A DNA stretch of 64,000 nucleotides, from the NCBI RefSeq assembly GCF_029194005.1, contig NZ_JARFVA010000003.1:1-64000 (forward strand), written 5' to 3'. Under the pieces are notes generated by a model, which was given only the letters and a program-made list of their open reading frames with translations, ran no database searches and was not told the DNA's origin. A program made the position numbers and the translations under genes. Below, piece by piece: positions 51,793 through 61,517 of this stretch. How positions within the stretch are numbered: the first letter of the stretch is position 1; each line of letters opens with the position of its first letter. The DNA comes from Flagellimonas okinawensis. GTDB lineage: Bacteria; Bacteroidota; Bacteroidia; Flavobacteriales; Flavobacteriaceae.

Positions 51793-53544
51793 TTACTTTT
51801 TATCGTTTAACAACTTTGCCTGACCCGCCCAATCATCACGCTGTGCGCGTCCTGGGAACCTTCCGGTAATCGAATCCAACAAATCATATTCTTTTTCTGT
51901 CATTCTAGCGACCTGGGCATAGGTAAATATGCCTATCTCGTTCAAGGTACGTTCCATTTCCGGACCAACACCTTTTATCTTTTTCAAGTCGTCGGCCGTC
52001 TCGGTTGCCGCATCAAATGTACCAATGGAACCAAGTAATTCTGACACACCCACTTTATCCCCGACGGTTGGCACGGGTTCCCCCATCAACACATCGTCGG
52101 TAATAGGCTCATCATAACTCACCACTTTGTTCACACCTTGGGGCATTTCATACAATGGCTTTCCGGCGTCCCTTAGTTTCTTATATTTCTCTCCAGAGGA
52201 TTTCAAGATTGATTTCACCTCTGCTTGCGCGATTACTGGGAACGTTCTTGAGTACAACAGGAACAACACGAAGAAGAATCCTATAGTTCCCACAAAGATT
52301 CCGATATCCACGAAGGTCGGGGAGAACATGGTCCAAGAAGATGGCAAGTAATCCCTGTGCAATGAGGTAACAATAATCACAAAACGCTCGAACCACATCC
52401 CTATGTTCACTACGATAGAGATAAAGAAAGAGAACATAATACTTGTACGTAGTTTTTTGAACCACATAAACTGTGGCGAGAATACGTTACAGGTCATCAT
52501 GGACCAGTAAGCCCACCAGTAAGGTCCTGTAGCCCTGTTCAAGAAGGCATATTGTTCGTATTCAACTCCCGAGTACCAAGCAATGAACAACTCCGTGATA
52601 TAGGCACATCCTACGATGGAACCGGTAATCATGATCACTATGTTCATCAACTCAATATGTTGTACGGTGATATAAGCTTCAAGGTTACACACTTTACGCA
52701 TAATGATCAAAAGCGTGTTCACCATGGCAAACCCAGAGAAAATCGCACCAGCAACGAAGTACGGTGGGAAGATCGTGGTGTGCCATCCTGGAATTACCGA
52801 GGTAGCAAAGTCAAACGATACGATGGTGTGCACAGAAAGTACAAGTGGTGTTGCCAAACCGGCCAACACCAAGGAAACCTCCTCAAAACGCTGCCAGTCT
52901 TTTGCCCTACCTGTCCAACCGAAGCTCAACAAGCTATAAATTTTCTTTTGGAATGGTTTTACCGCCCTGTCACGGATCATAGCAAAGTCAGGCAAAAGAC
53001 CTGTCCACCAGAACACCAATGATACTGAAAGGTAAGTCGAGATCGCAAATACGTCCCAAAGCAAGGGCGAGTTAAAGTTCACCCAAAGTGAACCGAATTG
53101 GTTGGGGATAGGAAGTACCCAGTAACCCAACCATGGACGACCCATGTGGATGATCGGGAACAAACCTGCCTGAACAACCGAGAAAATGGTCATCGCCTCT
53201 GCAGAACGGTTGATCGCCATTCTCCATTTTTGACGGAACAGCAAGAGTACAGCTGAAATAAGTGTACCTGCGTGACCAATACCTACCCACCATACAAAGT
53301 TGGTGATATCCCAGGCCCAGTTAACGGTCCGGTTAAGTCCCCAGACCCCAATACCCGTGGAAACGGTATAAATGATACATCCTAGACCCCAGAGGAATGC
53401 CACTAATGCGATGGAAAATACAATCCACCATTGTTTATTGGCCTTTCCCTCAACCGGACGGGCAATGTCCACTGTTACATCGTGGTATCCTTTGTCTCCG
53501 ACCACTAAGGGCTTTCGAATAGGTGCTTCGTAATGCGACGCCAT
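51793..53544 (-). CDS. actC: Alternative complex III subunit ActC (NrfD) with C-terminal helix-hairpin-helix tail
   Basis: The 583-residue protein has an NrfD-type membrane core (about 40-445, about ten helices) with WWVGIGHAGTLISA and NVFSPQFMWFKKLRTS, which binds menaquinol. A cytoplasmic tail follows (about 450-583). The last 65 residues contain LKKIKGVGPEMERTLNEIG, a helix-hairpin-helix core, then YAQVARMTEKEYDLLDS and FPGRAQRDDWAGQAK, like the HhH modules seen at the ends of some other Bacteroidota proteins. No DNA-related function is expected at this location; a protein-contact role is inferred. It lies 33 bases after actB. Confidence 0.93.
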   Translation of the reverse strand: MASHYEAPIRKPLVVGDKGYHDVTVDIARPVEGKANKQWWIVFSIALVAFLWGLGCIIYTVSTGIGVWGLNRTVNWAWDITNFVWWVGIGHAGTLISAVLLLFRQKWRMAINRSAEAMTIFSVVQAGLFPIIHMGRPWLGYWVLPIPNQFGSLWVNFNSPLLWDVFAISTYLSVSLVFWWTGLLPDFAMIRDRAVKPFQKKIYSLLSFGWTGRAKDWQRFEEVSLVLAGLATPLVLSVHTIVSFDFATSVIPGWHTTIFPPYFVAGAIFSGFAMVNTLLIIMRKVCNLEAYITVQHIELMNIVIMITGSIVGCAYITELFIAWYSGVEYEQYAFLNRATGPYWWAYWSMMTCNVFSPQFMWFKKLRTSIMFSFFISIVVNIGMWFERFVIIVTSLHRDYLPSSWTMFSPTFVDIGIFVGTIGFFFVLFLLYSRTFPVIAQAEVKSILKSSGEKYKKLRDAGKPLYEMPQGVNKVVSYDEPITDDVLMGEPVPTVGDKVGVSELLGSIGTFDAATETADDLKKIKGVGPEMERTLNEIGIFTYAQVARMTEKEYDLLDSITGRFPGRAQRDDWAGQAKLLNDKK

Positions 53545-53577
53545 AATTTATCTTCTAGTTACTTCTTTTTTTATTGA

Positions 53578-56500
53578 TTAAGCCTCGTTGGTGTTTCTAA
53601 CCTTTACATGGTAGAACACGTTTGGTTTTGTTCCTACGTGCTCCAACAAATGGTACATCCTGTCATCTTCTTTCAACTCTGCCACCTTACTATCATGATC
53701 GTTGATGTCACCAAATACCATAGCTCCACTGCTACATGCTGCAGAACATGCTGTCTGGAACTCACCATCCTTGATGACTCTTCCATCTCTCTTGGCATCC
53801 AAAATAGTCTTTTGGGTCATTTGGATACACATAGAGCATTTCTCCATAACACCTCTTGAACGAACGTTTACATCCGGGTTGATTACCATTTTACCCAAAT
53901 CGTTGTTCATGTTAAAGTCGAACTCGTCGTTGTTGTTGTACAAGAACCAGTTGAACCTACGTACTTTATACGGACAGTTATTGGCACAATATCTTGTACC
54001 TACACAACGGTTGTATGCCATATGGTTTTGTCCTTGTCTACCATGTGATGTCGCAGCTACTGGACAAACAGTTTCACAAGGAGCATGGTTACAGTGCTGA
54101 CACATTACTGGCTGGAAAGCTACCTGCGGATTGGCAGATGGGTCTTCCATCTCCCTAAATCCACCAAGAGATCCTTGATCCCCCCAAAGGCCATCCATGT
54201 TTTCCTTCTTCTCGTTATCTTCTTCAAAGGTCTCCTCAGAAGAATAGTATCTATCGATTCGCAACCAATGCATATCCCTGGAACGGCGCATTTCCGCTTT
54301 TCCAACAACAGGTACGTTGTTCTCTGCATGACAAGCTATAACACAGGCACCACATCCGGTACATGCGTTCAAATCAATGGACAGGTTAAAATGATGTCCA
54401 ATACTTCTATCAAATTCTTCCCAAAGATCCGCATCTGGAGAAGTCACAGGTATTTCATTGTGATTCAAGGTTACGTGCGGCATTGGGTTCCACTCGGAGT
54501 GGTCTTTGGTATTGAAGATTTCCAAGGTGGTTTCCTTGATGATATCCCCTCTACCCATCAATGTTTTATGTGATTGAATACAAGCGAATTCGTGCTCCCC
54601 AGCTGATTTCTCAACGGAAACGGATTGAACATCGGAGAAATTGCTATATAACGTATAAGCATTTACCCCTGTTGCCATCTCGGCTTGTATTCCTGCTTTT
54701 TTACCATAACCAAACGAAAGCCCCACAGTACCTACTGCCTGACCTGGCTGGATAATTACCGGAACATTTTCCAATACCTTACCATCCACAGTCAATTTTA
54801 CATAGCTACCATTTACACCTCCATCGGCTTCGATACCATTTTCAAGTCCCCAAGATTCTGCATCCGCTTTGGAAACGGTCAGGTAGTTATCCCAAGAAAC
54901 TCTGGAAATTGGATCAGGAAACTCTTGCAACCATGGGTTGTTGGCCTGACGACCATCTCCCATACCTACTTTAGAATACAGCACCAATTCGGTACCTGGA
55001 CTAGTAGCGTTTACCAAGGACCGTATCGCAGAAGCAATCGGCACGATCTCGGTCTGTCCTTCTTCAGCATCAGCCTGAGCAGGCGCAGCTGCATCATCTA
55101 CCATTACAGCAGGCGCAGCATAAACCCCATCTTGCAAGGCTTGGTTCCAAGAACCACCTTGAAGCACCTCAGTACTCCAAGTTTCCTTAATGTATTCGTA
55201 ATATGTTTTCTCGATGCCCATCCATGTCAAAAGCGAAGTTTGAAACTGTTTGGTATCAAACAACTCGCGAATGGCCGGCTGCATCAAACTAAATTGTCCT
55301 TTCTTAAATTCTGCGTCGCCCCAAGATTCCAAATAATGTGAGGCAGCGGCAACATAACTGGACGCCTGAGCCGTCTCATCATAGGTGTAGGCAAAATCAA
55401 CCGACACATCCACTTGCTCAAGACCTGAAATAAACTCTTGTGCATTTGGCAATGTATAGGCCGGATTAACACCGTCCATGATCAATGCACCAACACGCCC
55501 TGCATTCATGTCAGCAATCAACTTGCCCACTTTTGCAGCATCACCTTGACGCACATATTTTGGTTTTTCCGGATCAAAGGCCTCGCTTGCCAACAATTTA
55601 TTGATGGCCAAAACAACTGTTTGCGCGTTCTCATCATTAAGACCGCTTACAACAACCGCCTTGCTTCCAGCTTTCTTGATTTCAGCAGCAACTTTATCTA
55701 CCACCTCGTCAACATCCGAAGTGCCCCCACCAACACTACTGCCATTCAACTTGCCGTACAATTTGGCAAGGGCAATCTTTTGTTGGGTAGGAGTCATTGG
55801 GTATCTTTTGTCAGCATTCGCACCGGTCAAGGACATATTGGCCTCCAACTGTACGTGTCTGGACATTTTTCCATTTTTGGGAATACGACCCTTGGCATAA
55901 CCCGTATCGTATCCACCACCTTGCCAGTCTCCAAGAAAATCTGCCCCAAAAGAGACAATAAGACCGGCCTTTTCAAAATCGTAATCGGCCAAAGCGCGTT
56001 CACCATAAGCCTTTTGATATGCATTTAAAGCAGCATCCTCGGAAATGGCATCATAAACCACGTGGTTTACATTTTCCCCATAAGCAGCTTTAAACTCAGC
56101 AATCAACTTGGTGGTCGATGGACTAGCATAGGTTTGCGTCAATAGCACCACTTGCTTATTGGAACCTTTCAAGGCGTTCAATTTCGCCTTAACGGTTGCA
56201 TCCAACACTTTCCACTCAACAGCTTCACCATTGGCCATTGGCCCCTGCACTCTTTTGCTATCGTAAAGCGTTAAAACGGATGCCTGCACCCTAGCATTGG
56301 CTCCTCCATTTACTTTTGCATCGGTATTGTTCTCGATTTTGATCGGCCTACCCTCCCTGGTCTTCACCAAGATGCTGGCAAAATCAAAACCATCGGCAAT
56401 TGTAGTTGCATAGTAGTTGGCAACACCTGGAACAATATTGTCCGGTTGCACCACATATGGAATAGATTTATGTACCGGGCCTTCGCACGCTGCAACGGTA

Positions 56501-56697
56501 GCAGCAGCAGTACTAAAACCTACATATTTCAAGAAATCCCTTCGGGAAGTATTCGAGGCGGACAGGTTTTCCTTGTCGCCCAAAAATTCATCAACGGGAA
56601 TCTCTTCGGTAAACTCGTTGTTTCTTAGCGCCTCAACAATGGAATCGTTCGGATTCAACTCCGCTTCACTTTTCCAATATTTTTTGTTTGATGCCAT
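53578..56697 (-). CDS. actB: Alternative complex III subunit ActB (molybdopterin-oxidoreductase-like, 4 Fe-S clusters)
   Basis: The 1039-residue protein has an unusually long leader before the twin-arginine motif TSRRDFLKYVG (Arg52-Arg53), as in the 'TAT-variant-translocated' group, and a Cys at 71 in VAAC that may be lipidated. The middle part is a molybdopterin-oxidoreductase-like domain, which is known to be empty of cofactor in characterised ACIII. The C-terminal ferredoxin-like domain (about 755-1000) has four cysteine groups: CTGCGACVIAC, CQHCNHAPCETVC, CVGTRYCANNC and CSMC. It carries electrons between quinone sites and the ActA hemes. It starts 32 bases after actA. Confidence 0.96.
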   Translation of the reverse strand: MASNKKYWKSEAELNPNDSIVEALRNNEFTEEIPVDEFLGDKENLSASNTSRRDFLKYVGFSTAAATVAACEGPVHKSIPYVVQPDNIVPGVANYYATTIADGFDFASILVKTREGRPIKIENNTDAKVNGGANARVQASVLTLYDSKRVQGPMANGEAVEWKVLDATVKAKLNALKGSNKQVVLLTQTYASPSTTKLIAEFKAAYGENVNHVVYDAISEDAALNAYQKAYGERALADYDFEKAGLIVSFGADFLGDWQGGGYDTGYAKGRIPKNGKMSRHVQLEANMSLTGANADKRYPMTPTQQKIALAKLYGKLNGSSVGGGTSDVDEVVDKVAAEIKKAGSKAVVVSGLNDENAQTVVLAINKLLASEAFDPEKPKYVRQGDAAKVGKLIADMNAGRVGALIMDGVNPAYTLPNAQEFISGLEQVDVSVDFAYTYDETAQASSYVAAASHYLESWGDAEFKKGQFSLMQPAIRELFDTKQFQTSLLTWMGIEKTYYEYIKETWSTEVLQGGSWNQALQDGVYAAPAVMVDDAAAPAQADAEEGQTEIVPIASAIRSLVNATSPGTELVLYSKVGMGDGRQANNPWLQEFPDPISRVSWDNYLTVSKADAESWGLENGIEADGGVNGSYVKLTVDGKVLENVPVIIQPGQAVGTVGLSFGYGKKAGIQAEMATGVNAYTLYSNFSDVQSVSVEKSAGEHEFACIQSHKTLMGRGDIIKETTLEIFNTKDHSEWNPMPHVTLNHNEIPVTSPDADLWEEFDRSIGHHFNLSIDLNACTGCGACVIACHAENNVPVVGKAEMRRSRDMHWLRIDRYYSSEETFEEDNEKKENMDGLWGDQGSLGGFREMEDPSANPQVAFQPVMCQHCNHAPCETVCPVAATSHGRQGQNHMAYNRCVGTRYCANNCPYKVRRFNWFLYNNNDEFDFNMNNDLGKMVINPDVNVRSRGVMEKCSMCIQMTQKTILDAKRDGRVIKDGEFQTACSAACSSGAMVFGDINDHDSKVAELKEDDRMYHLLEHVGTKPNVFYHVKVRNTNEA

Positions 56698-56729
56698 ACG
56701 ATATATCTGAGATTATCTTCTTTTAATTC

Positions 56730-58097
56730 TTAATAGTGACACTTTCCACATTCTAGACCACCCATCATGGCAGCGGTCAATTTTTCCACACCATATTTCT
56801 TGGACAATTCCTCATGGATAGCCGTGTAATATTCATTGCCCTCAACCTTAACATTGGTCTCGCGGTGACAGTTGATACACCATCCCATAGTAAGCGGTGA
56901 ATATTGCTCCACAATCTCCATCTCCTCTACAGGACCGTGACATGTTTGGCACTCTACACCTGCAACGGAAACGTGCTGGGAGTGGTTAAAGTAAGCAAAG
57001 TCGGGCAAATTATGTATCCTGACCCACTCCACAGGCTGTGTCTCTCCTGTGTAGCTCTGGTTCTCTTCGTCCCAACCTACTGCTTTATATAATTTTTTGA
57101 TCTCGCCCGTATAGAACTCATTGGTATGACCTGCAGCCAAATCTTCCGCTGATGGTCCTTCCGGATTGCCGGTGTACTCATAAATGGACTTGTGACAGTT
57201 CATACAAACATTCAATGAAGGAATACCTGAAGTTTTGGACACCCTTGCAGATGAGTGACAGTACTTACAATCCACATTGTTGTCTCCTGCGTGTATCTTG
57301 TGGGAGAAGTGAATCGGCTGAACCGGGGCATACCCCTGATCAACACCTACTTGCATTAAATACCCATATGCAAAATACGCACTACCCAACAACAAGAAGA
57401 TCACCGTAACCAAGACCAAGAACTGATTTTGAACAAAGGCTTTCCAAATAGGCAAACGTTTTTCTTTCTCCTGCTCAAGTACAACTCCATTGGCCTCGGC
57501 AATCCTACGCAAGGTCTTGTTCACCAAGATCAGCATAATCACCAAAAGACCGAAGACCAACGCAAGGGCACCAAGAATCATCTCATTGGAAATCCCAGAG
57601 CTAGCCCCTGTAGCTTCACCTCCGGCAGCAGCGGTAGCAGCAGCGGCAGCTGGTGCAGGTGGCGGCGCGGCAGTATAAGCCAAGATATCATCAATATCCT
57701 CATTGGATAATGTTGGAAAAGGGGTCATAGCGGCCTGGTTGTACTCCGCATAAATTTTGTTGGCATAAGAGTCCCCAGAGGAGATCATTGCCGGACTGTT
57801 TTTTACCCAAGAATAAATCCACTCCTTATCCAAACCTTCGTCCTCTGCCAATCGAGTCTCTACATTAGCCAATGCAGGACCTGTCATCTTCCTGTCCAAG
57901 GAGTGACACGCGGCACAGTTCTGATTGAAAAGTTGTTTTCCGTTGACCGGATCCCCACCAGTGGCATCAGTAGTTTCTTCCGTAGCTACATCAGCGGCAG
58001 CTTCGGTTTCTTCCTGTGCATAAAAAGATGTGGAGAATAGTAGGAGAGTTAAACCTAAAACTTTAGAAAATAGATGGCGGTATAAAACCTTTTTCAT
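56730..58097 (-). CDS. actA: Alternative complex III subunit ActA, six-heme form
   Basis: The 455-residue protein has a signal peptide (1-27), an N-terminal monoheme cytochrome c domain (heme motif CAACH at 61-65; about 48-145), an Ala/Pro-rich linker (about 147-165), two membrane segments (about 172-192 and 222-245) and a multiheme domain with CKYCH, CMNCH, CQTCH, CINCH and CGKCH. The six heme motifs compare with five in the Rhodothermus marinus ActA. It is the first gene of the operon, with a good promoter upstream. Confidence 0.95.
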   Translation of the reverse strand: MKKVLYRHLFSKVLGLTLLLFSTSFYAQEETEAAADVATEETTDATGGDPVNGKQLFNQNCAACHSLDRKMTGPALANVETRLAEDEGLDKEWIYSWVKNSPAMISSGDSYANKIYAEYNQAAMTPFPTLSNEDIDDILAYTAAPPPAPAAAAATAAAGGEATGASSGISNEMILGALALVFGLLVIMLILVNKTLRRIAEANGVVLEQEKEKRLPIWKAFVQNQFLVLVTVIFLLLGSAYFAYGYLMQVGVDQGYAPVQPIHFSHKIHAGDNNVDCKYCHSSARVSKTSGIPSLNVCMNCHKSIYEYTGNPEGPSAEDLAAGHTNEFYTGEIKKLYKAVGWDEENQSYTGETQPVEWVRIHNLPDFAYFNHSQHVSVAGVECQTCHGPVEEMEIVEQYSPLTMGWCINCHRETNVKVEGNEYYTAIHEELSKKYGVEKLTAAMMGGLECGKCHY

Positions 58098-58184
58098 ATT
58101 CGTGAAATTTCTATCGAAATCTTTGGTACGATTCTTTCTATTGAGTTTGAGAGCAATAGCTTTTCACCCTACCAAGAGTGGCAA

Positions 58185-58215
58185 CAAAAGTAAGACATAC
58201 AGTCATTTTTTGAAA
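58185..58215 (-). promoter_or_regulatory. Promoter of the actABCDEF-ctaCD operon
   Basis: The minus strand reads TTTC (58215-58212), a 19-base spacer and TACTTTTG (58192-58185). The -7 box is exact and the -33 box differs in one base (TTTG expected). The start point would be near 58178, giving a leader of about 80 bases before actA. Confidence 0.55.
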
Positions 58216-58291
58216 TGTTAAGGTATTTATAACTTATAATTTATAAAGATTCTAAATAACTTAGGGCGGAAGCGGTTCGATCATAATAATC

Positions 58292-58299
58292 TACATTTG
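58292..58299 (+). promoter_or_regulatory. Candidate -7 box for the SPOR protein gene
   Basis: TACATTTG is an exact TAnnTTTG, 34 bases before the ATG at 58333. No TTG lies at the expected distance upstream. Confidence 0.45.
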
Positions 58300-58332
58300 C
58301 AATAAGTATTAATGTTATAACACTGGAACAAC

Positions 58333-58710
58333 ATGAAAACCACTGTATTCACGGCAATTTTAATTGGATTGGCCTCACAGATCTCCGCACAGGAGGGACA
58401 GGTCTCGATCCAGCAGGACCCACAAATAAATCAATTGGTGAAACTATACACCAACGTGCATGCCAATAGCGGTTATTATCAGATCCAGGTAGGTTTTGGC
58501 AACTACGAGAAGGCTCAAGACCTATTGAACCAAGTGGAAATCGATTTTCCCGACTGGTACTCCAAAATTGAGTTTGAATCCCCTACCTATCGTGTTCGTT
58601 TAGGCAAGTTCAAAACCAAATTGGAAGCGGAACGCAAATATTTGGAGGTTCGCAAGAAATATCCGGACGCCATGTTATTAAAGCCCGAACAAAGAGAAAC
58701 AAAGTCATAA
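58333..58710 (+). CDS. Exported SPOR-domain protein
   Basis: The 125-residue protein has a signal peptide (1-19, ending QISAQ) and one SPOR domain (about 45-118): YYQIQVGFGNYEKAQDLLNQ, then YRVRLGKFKTKLEAERKYLEVRKKYPDAMLL (cited in part). SPOR domains bind septal peptidoglycan lacking stem peptides. Being only a signal and a SPOR domain, it probably acts in the periplasm at division sites. It is divergent from the actA operon and convergent with infB, sharing a terminator with it. Confidence 0.9.
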   Translation: MKTTVFTAILIGLASQISAQEGQVSIQQDPQINQLVKLYTNVHANSGYYQIQVGFGNYEKAQDLLNQVEIDFPDWYSKIEFESPTYRVRLGKFKTKLEAERKYLEVRKKYPDAMLLKPEQRETKS

Positions 58711-58745
58711 AAAAAACCCGCTTTTTAAAAGCGGGTTTTTTTATT
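58711..58745. terminator. Bidirectional terminator between SPOR gene and infB
   Basis: AAAAAACCCGCTTTT and AAAAGCGGGTTTTTTT form a long perfect stem starting directly after the SPOR gene stop. Both strands have T-runs of seven or more after the stem, so it can end transcription from either side. infB stops at 58761. Confidence 0.9.
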
Positions 58746-58760
58746 TATAGTTTTATCGAC

Positions 58761-61475
58761 TTACAGTTTTTTCTTCACTGCAACTTCTTGGAAGGCCTCT
58801 ACGATATCACCTTCTCTCACATCGTTGTAATTCTTTATTTGAAGACCACAATCATATCCTTTTGAAACTTCCTTCACATCATCCTTGAATCGTTTCAACG
58901 AAGCAAGTTCTCCGGTGTAGACAACCACACCGTCACGGATAAGTCGAATACGGGAATTCCTGAATATCTTTCCACTGGTAACCATACAACCTGCAATGGT
59001 ACCGATTTTGGATATCTTAAAGGTTTCCCTGATTTCGGCATTACCGGTAACCTCTTCTTTCATTTCTGGCGACAACATACCCTCCATCGCATCTTTAAGA
59101 TCATTGATGGCATCGTAAATAATGGAGTAGGTCCTGATATCGATTTCTTCCTTATCGGCAATCGACCTGGCATTACCCATTGGTCTCACGTTGAACCCGA
59201 TAATGATTGCATCGGAAGCACTGGCCAATAGCACATCGGATTCGGTAATTGCACCAACTCCTTTGTGGATAATGTTCACTTGAATTTCGTCTGTGGAAAG
59301 TTTCTGGAACGAGTCGGTCAAGGCTTCCACGGAACCGTCCACATCACCTTTGAGGATAATGTTCAATTCTTGGAAATCACCCAATGCGATTCTTCGTCCA
59401 ATTTCATCCAATGTAATGTGACGCTGTGTTCTCACCGATTGCTCACGTTGTAATTGTGAACGTTTGGCGGCAATTTGTTTAGCTTCTCTCTCGTCTTCCA
59501 AGACATGGAACCTATCACCTGCCTGCGGTGCGCCATCCAATCCCAATATGGAAATTGGTGTGGATGGACCAGCAGCTTCAATACTGTTCCCTCTTTCATC
59601 GTGCATTGCCTTGACCTTACCGCTACAGGTTCCGGCCAAAACATAGTCCCCTATTTTTAAGGTACCGGTCTGCACAAGTATTGTAGCCACATACCCTCTA
59701 CCTTTATCCAAGAAGGCCTCTACGACCGTTCCCGTGGCAAGTCTGTCCGGATTGGCCTGCAACTCCAAGAGTTCGGCCTCCAACAATACCTTTTCCAAAA
59801 GTTCGGGAACACCTTGACCTGTCTTGGCAGATATATCCTGGGATTGCACCTTACCTCCCCAGTCTTCCACCAAAAGGTTCATTTGTGCCAATCCTTCTTT
59901 TATCTTATCCGGGTTGGCCGTTGGCTTATCGACCTTGTTAATGGCAAACACGATCGGTACGCCTGCAGCCTGAGCGTGACTTATCGCTTCTTTGGTCTGC
60001 GGCATGATATCGTCATCGGCGGCAATCACAATAATTGCTATATCCGTTACTTGGGCACCACGGGCTCGCATTGCGGTAAACGCTTCGTGACCGGGTGTAT
60101 CCAAAAATGTTATTTTTTGTCCATCTTCAAGGGAAACTCCATAAGCGCCAATGTGCTGGGTAATTCCTCCACTCTCCCCTGCGATTACGTTCTCTTGACG
60201 AACATAATCCAACAAGGATGTTTTACCATGGTCCACGTGACCCATTACGGTAACAATCGGAGCACGAGGTTTCATATCCTCTGGAGCGTCCTCCACCTCA
60301 TCAATGGTCTCCTCGATTTCAGCGGTTACGAATTCAACTTCATAACCAAACTCATCGGCAACAATGGAAAGGGTCTCCGCATCCAACCTCTGGTTCATGG
60401 TCACCATAATACCCAAGGACATACAAGCGGAGATGATCTGTGTCGAAGACACGTCCATCATGGTAGCAAGTTCATTCACGGTAACAAACTCGGTCACCTT
60501 CAAGATTTTGCTTTCCAATTCCTGTTGTTCAAGATCCTTCTCCGTTTGCTGACGGTGCTGATCTCTCTTCTCCCTACGATATTTGGCCCCACGACCTTTA
60601 TTGGATTTGCCCTGAAGTTTTTCCAGGGTCTCCCTTACTTGTTTTTGTACTTCTTCTTCGGTAGGCTCAACCTTAGGTGCGGATGAACGTTGCCCTTTTC
60701 TTCCGGCGCCTCCCCTATTATTGCGACCTCCTCCTGCTTGAGGGCCACTTTTTACAATTCTCTTTCTGCGTTTTTTACGCTCTCCCCCGTCGGAAGCACC
60801 TCCGCCCTTGCCGGACTTCTGATTTTCCTCCTTCTTCTTTTTCGGTTTTTTGAATTGGGAAAGGTCTATTTTATCACCGGTTATTTTAGGACCGGACAGT
60901 TTTTGATAATTGGTCTTTATGGTTCCGGTTCCAACTTCTTCGGAACTCTCTTTGGCTTCTTCCTTGACCTCTGGCTTTTTTTCCTCGGCCTTCTTTTCAG
61001 CTTCAGCGGGAGCCTCTGGCTTCTCTTCCTTCTGAACTACCTTTTCCGGCTCGGCCTTTGGAGTTTCTTCCACCTTTTTAGGCTCTTCCTCCTTAGGCTT
61101 GTCCTTCTTATTGTCCAAGTCGATTTTGCCTACGGTCTTTGGTCCGGACAACTCTGCCTTGGCCTTAACGACCTGTTGTTCGGCTTCCTTCTTTTCCTTG
61201 GCCAATCTACGCTCCTCCTGTTCTTTCTCCATTCGGATGCGGATGGCCTCCTTTTCTTTTCGCTTTTCCTCTCCAACTTCCTTGGAAGCGACCTTTTTAC
61301 TCTTATCCGTCTGGAACTCATCCAACAGAACTTGATACACTTCATTGGATATTTTTGTGGTAGGACGTGCTTCCACCTCATGCCCTTCCGAGGCCAGGTA
61401 GTCGACCGCTCTATCCAGTGAAATGTTCAATTCTCTGAGAACTTTGTTAAGTCGTATTGTTGGATTATCTGCCAT
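58761..61475 (-). CDS. infB: Translation initiation factor IF-2
   Basis: The 904-residue GTPase brings initiator tRNA to the ribosome. An N-terminal IF2-N-like domain (about 3-60) is followed by a long charged, disordered region (about 65-320) and a second IF2-N domain (about 325-385). The G domain begins with GHVDHGKT at 412-419, followed by DTPGHEAF and NKVDKP. Domain II, III and the C-terminal tRNA-binding domain end at QEVAVKKKL. The disordered region contains the element LSGPK.(V/T)G..IDL twice, at about 110 and 193. It is the last gene of rimP-nusA-infB, 42 bases after nusA. Confidence 0.97.
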   Translation of the reverse strand: MADNPTIRLNKVLRELNISLDRAVDYLASEGHEVEARPTTKISNEVYQVLLDEFQTDKSKKVASKEVGEEKRKEKEAIRIRMEKEQEERRLAKEKKEAEQQVVKAKAELSGPKTVGKIDLDNKKDKPKEEEPKKVEETPKAEPEKVVQKEEKPEAPAEAEKKAEEKKPEVKEEAKESSEEVGTGTIKTNYQKLSGPKITGDKIDLSQFKKPKKKKEENQKSGKGGGASDGGERKKRRKRIVKSGPQAGGGRNNRGGAGRKGQRSSAPKVEPTEEEVQKQVRETLEKLQGKSNKGRGAKYRREKRDQHRQQTEKDLEQQELESKILKVTEFVTVNELATMMDVSSTQIISACMSLGIMVTMNQRLDAETLSIVADEFGYEVEFVTAEIEETIDEVEDAPEDMKPRAPIVTVMGHVDHGKTSLLDYVRQENVIAGESGGITQHIGAYGVSLEDGQKITFLDTPGHEAFTAMRARGAQVTDIAIIVIAADDDIMPQTKEAISHAQAAGVPIVFAINKVDKPTANPDKIKEGLAQMNLLVEDWGGKVQSQDISAKTGQGVPELLEKVLLEAELLELQANPDRLATGTVVEAFLDKGRGYVATILVQTGTLKIGDYVLAGTCSGKVKAMHDERGNSIEAAGPSTPISILGLDGAPQAGDRFHVLEDEREAKQIAAKRSQLQREQSVRTQRHITLDEIGRRIALGDFQELNIILKGDVDGSVEALTDSFQKLSTDEIQVNIIHKGVGAITESDVLLASASDAIIIGFNVRPMGNARSIADKEEIDIRTYSIIYDAINDLKDAMEGMLSPEMKEEVTGNAEIRETFKISKIGTIAGCMVTSGKIFRNSRIRLIRDGVVVYTGELASLKRFKDDVKEVSKGYDCGLQIKNYNDVREGDIVEAFQEVAVKKKL

Positions 61476-61517
61476 AAATTATTTTACTTGCCCTAAATTT
61501 TCGCTGCTAATATAAGC

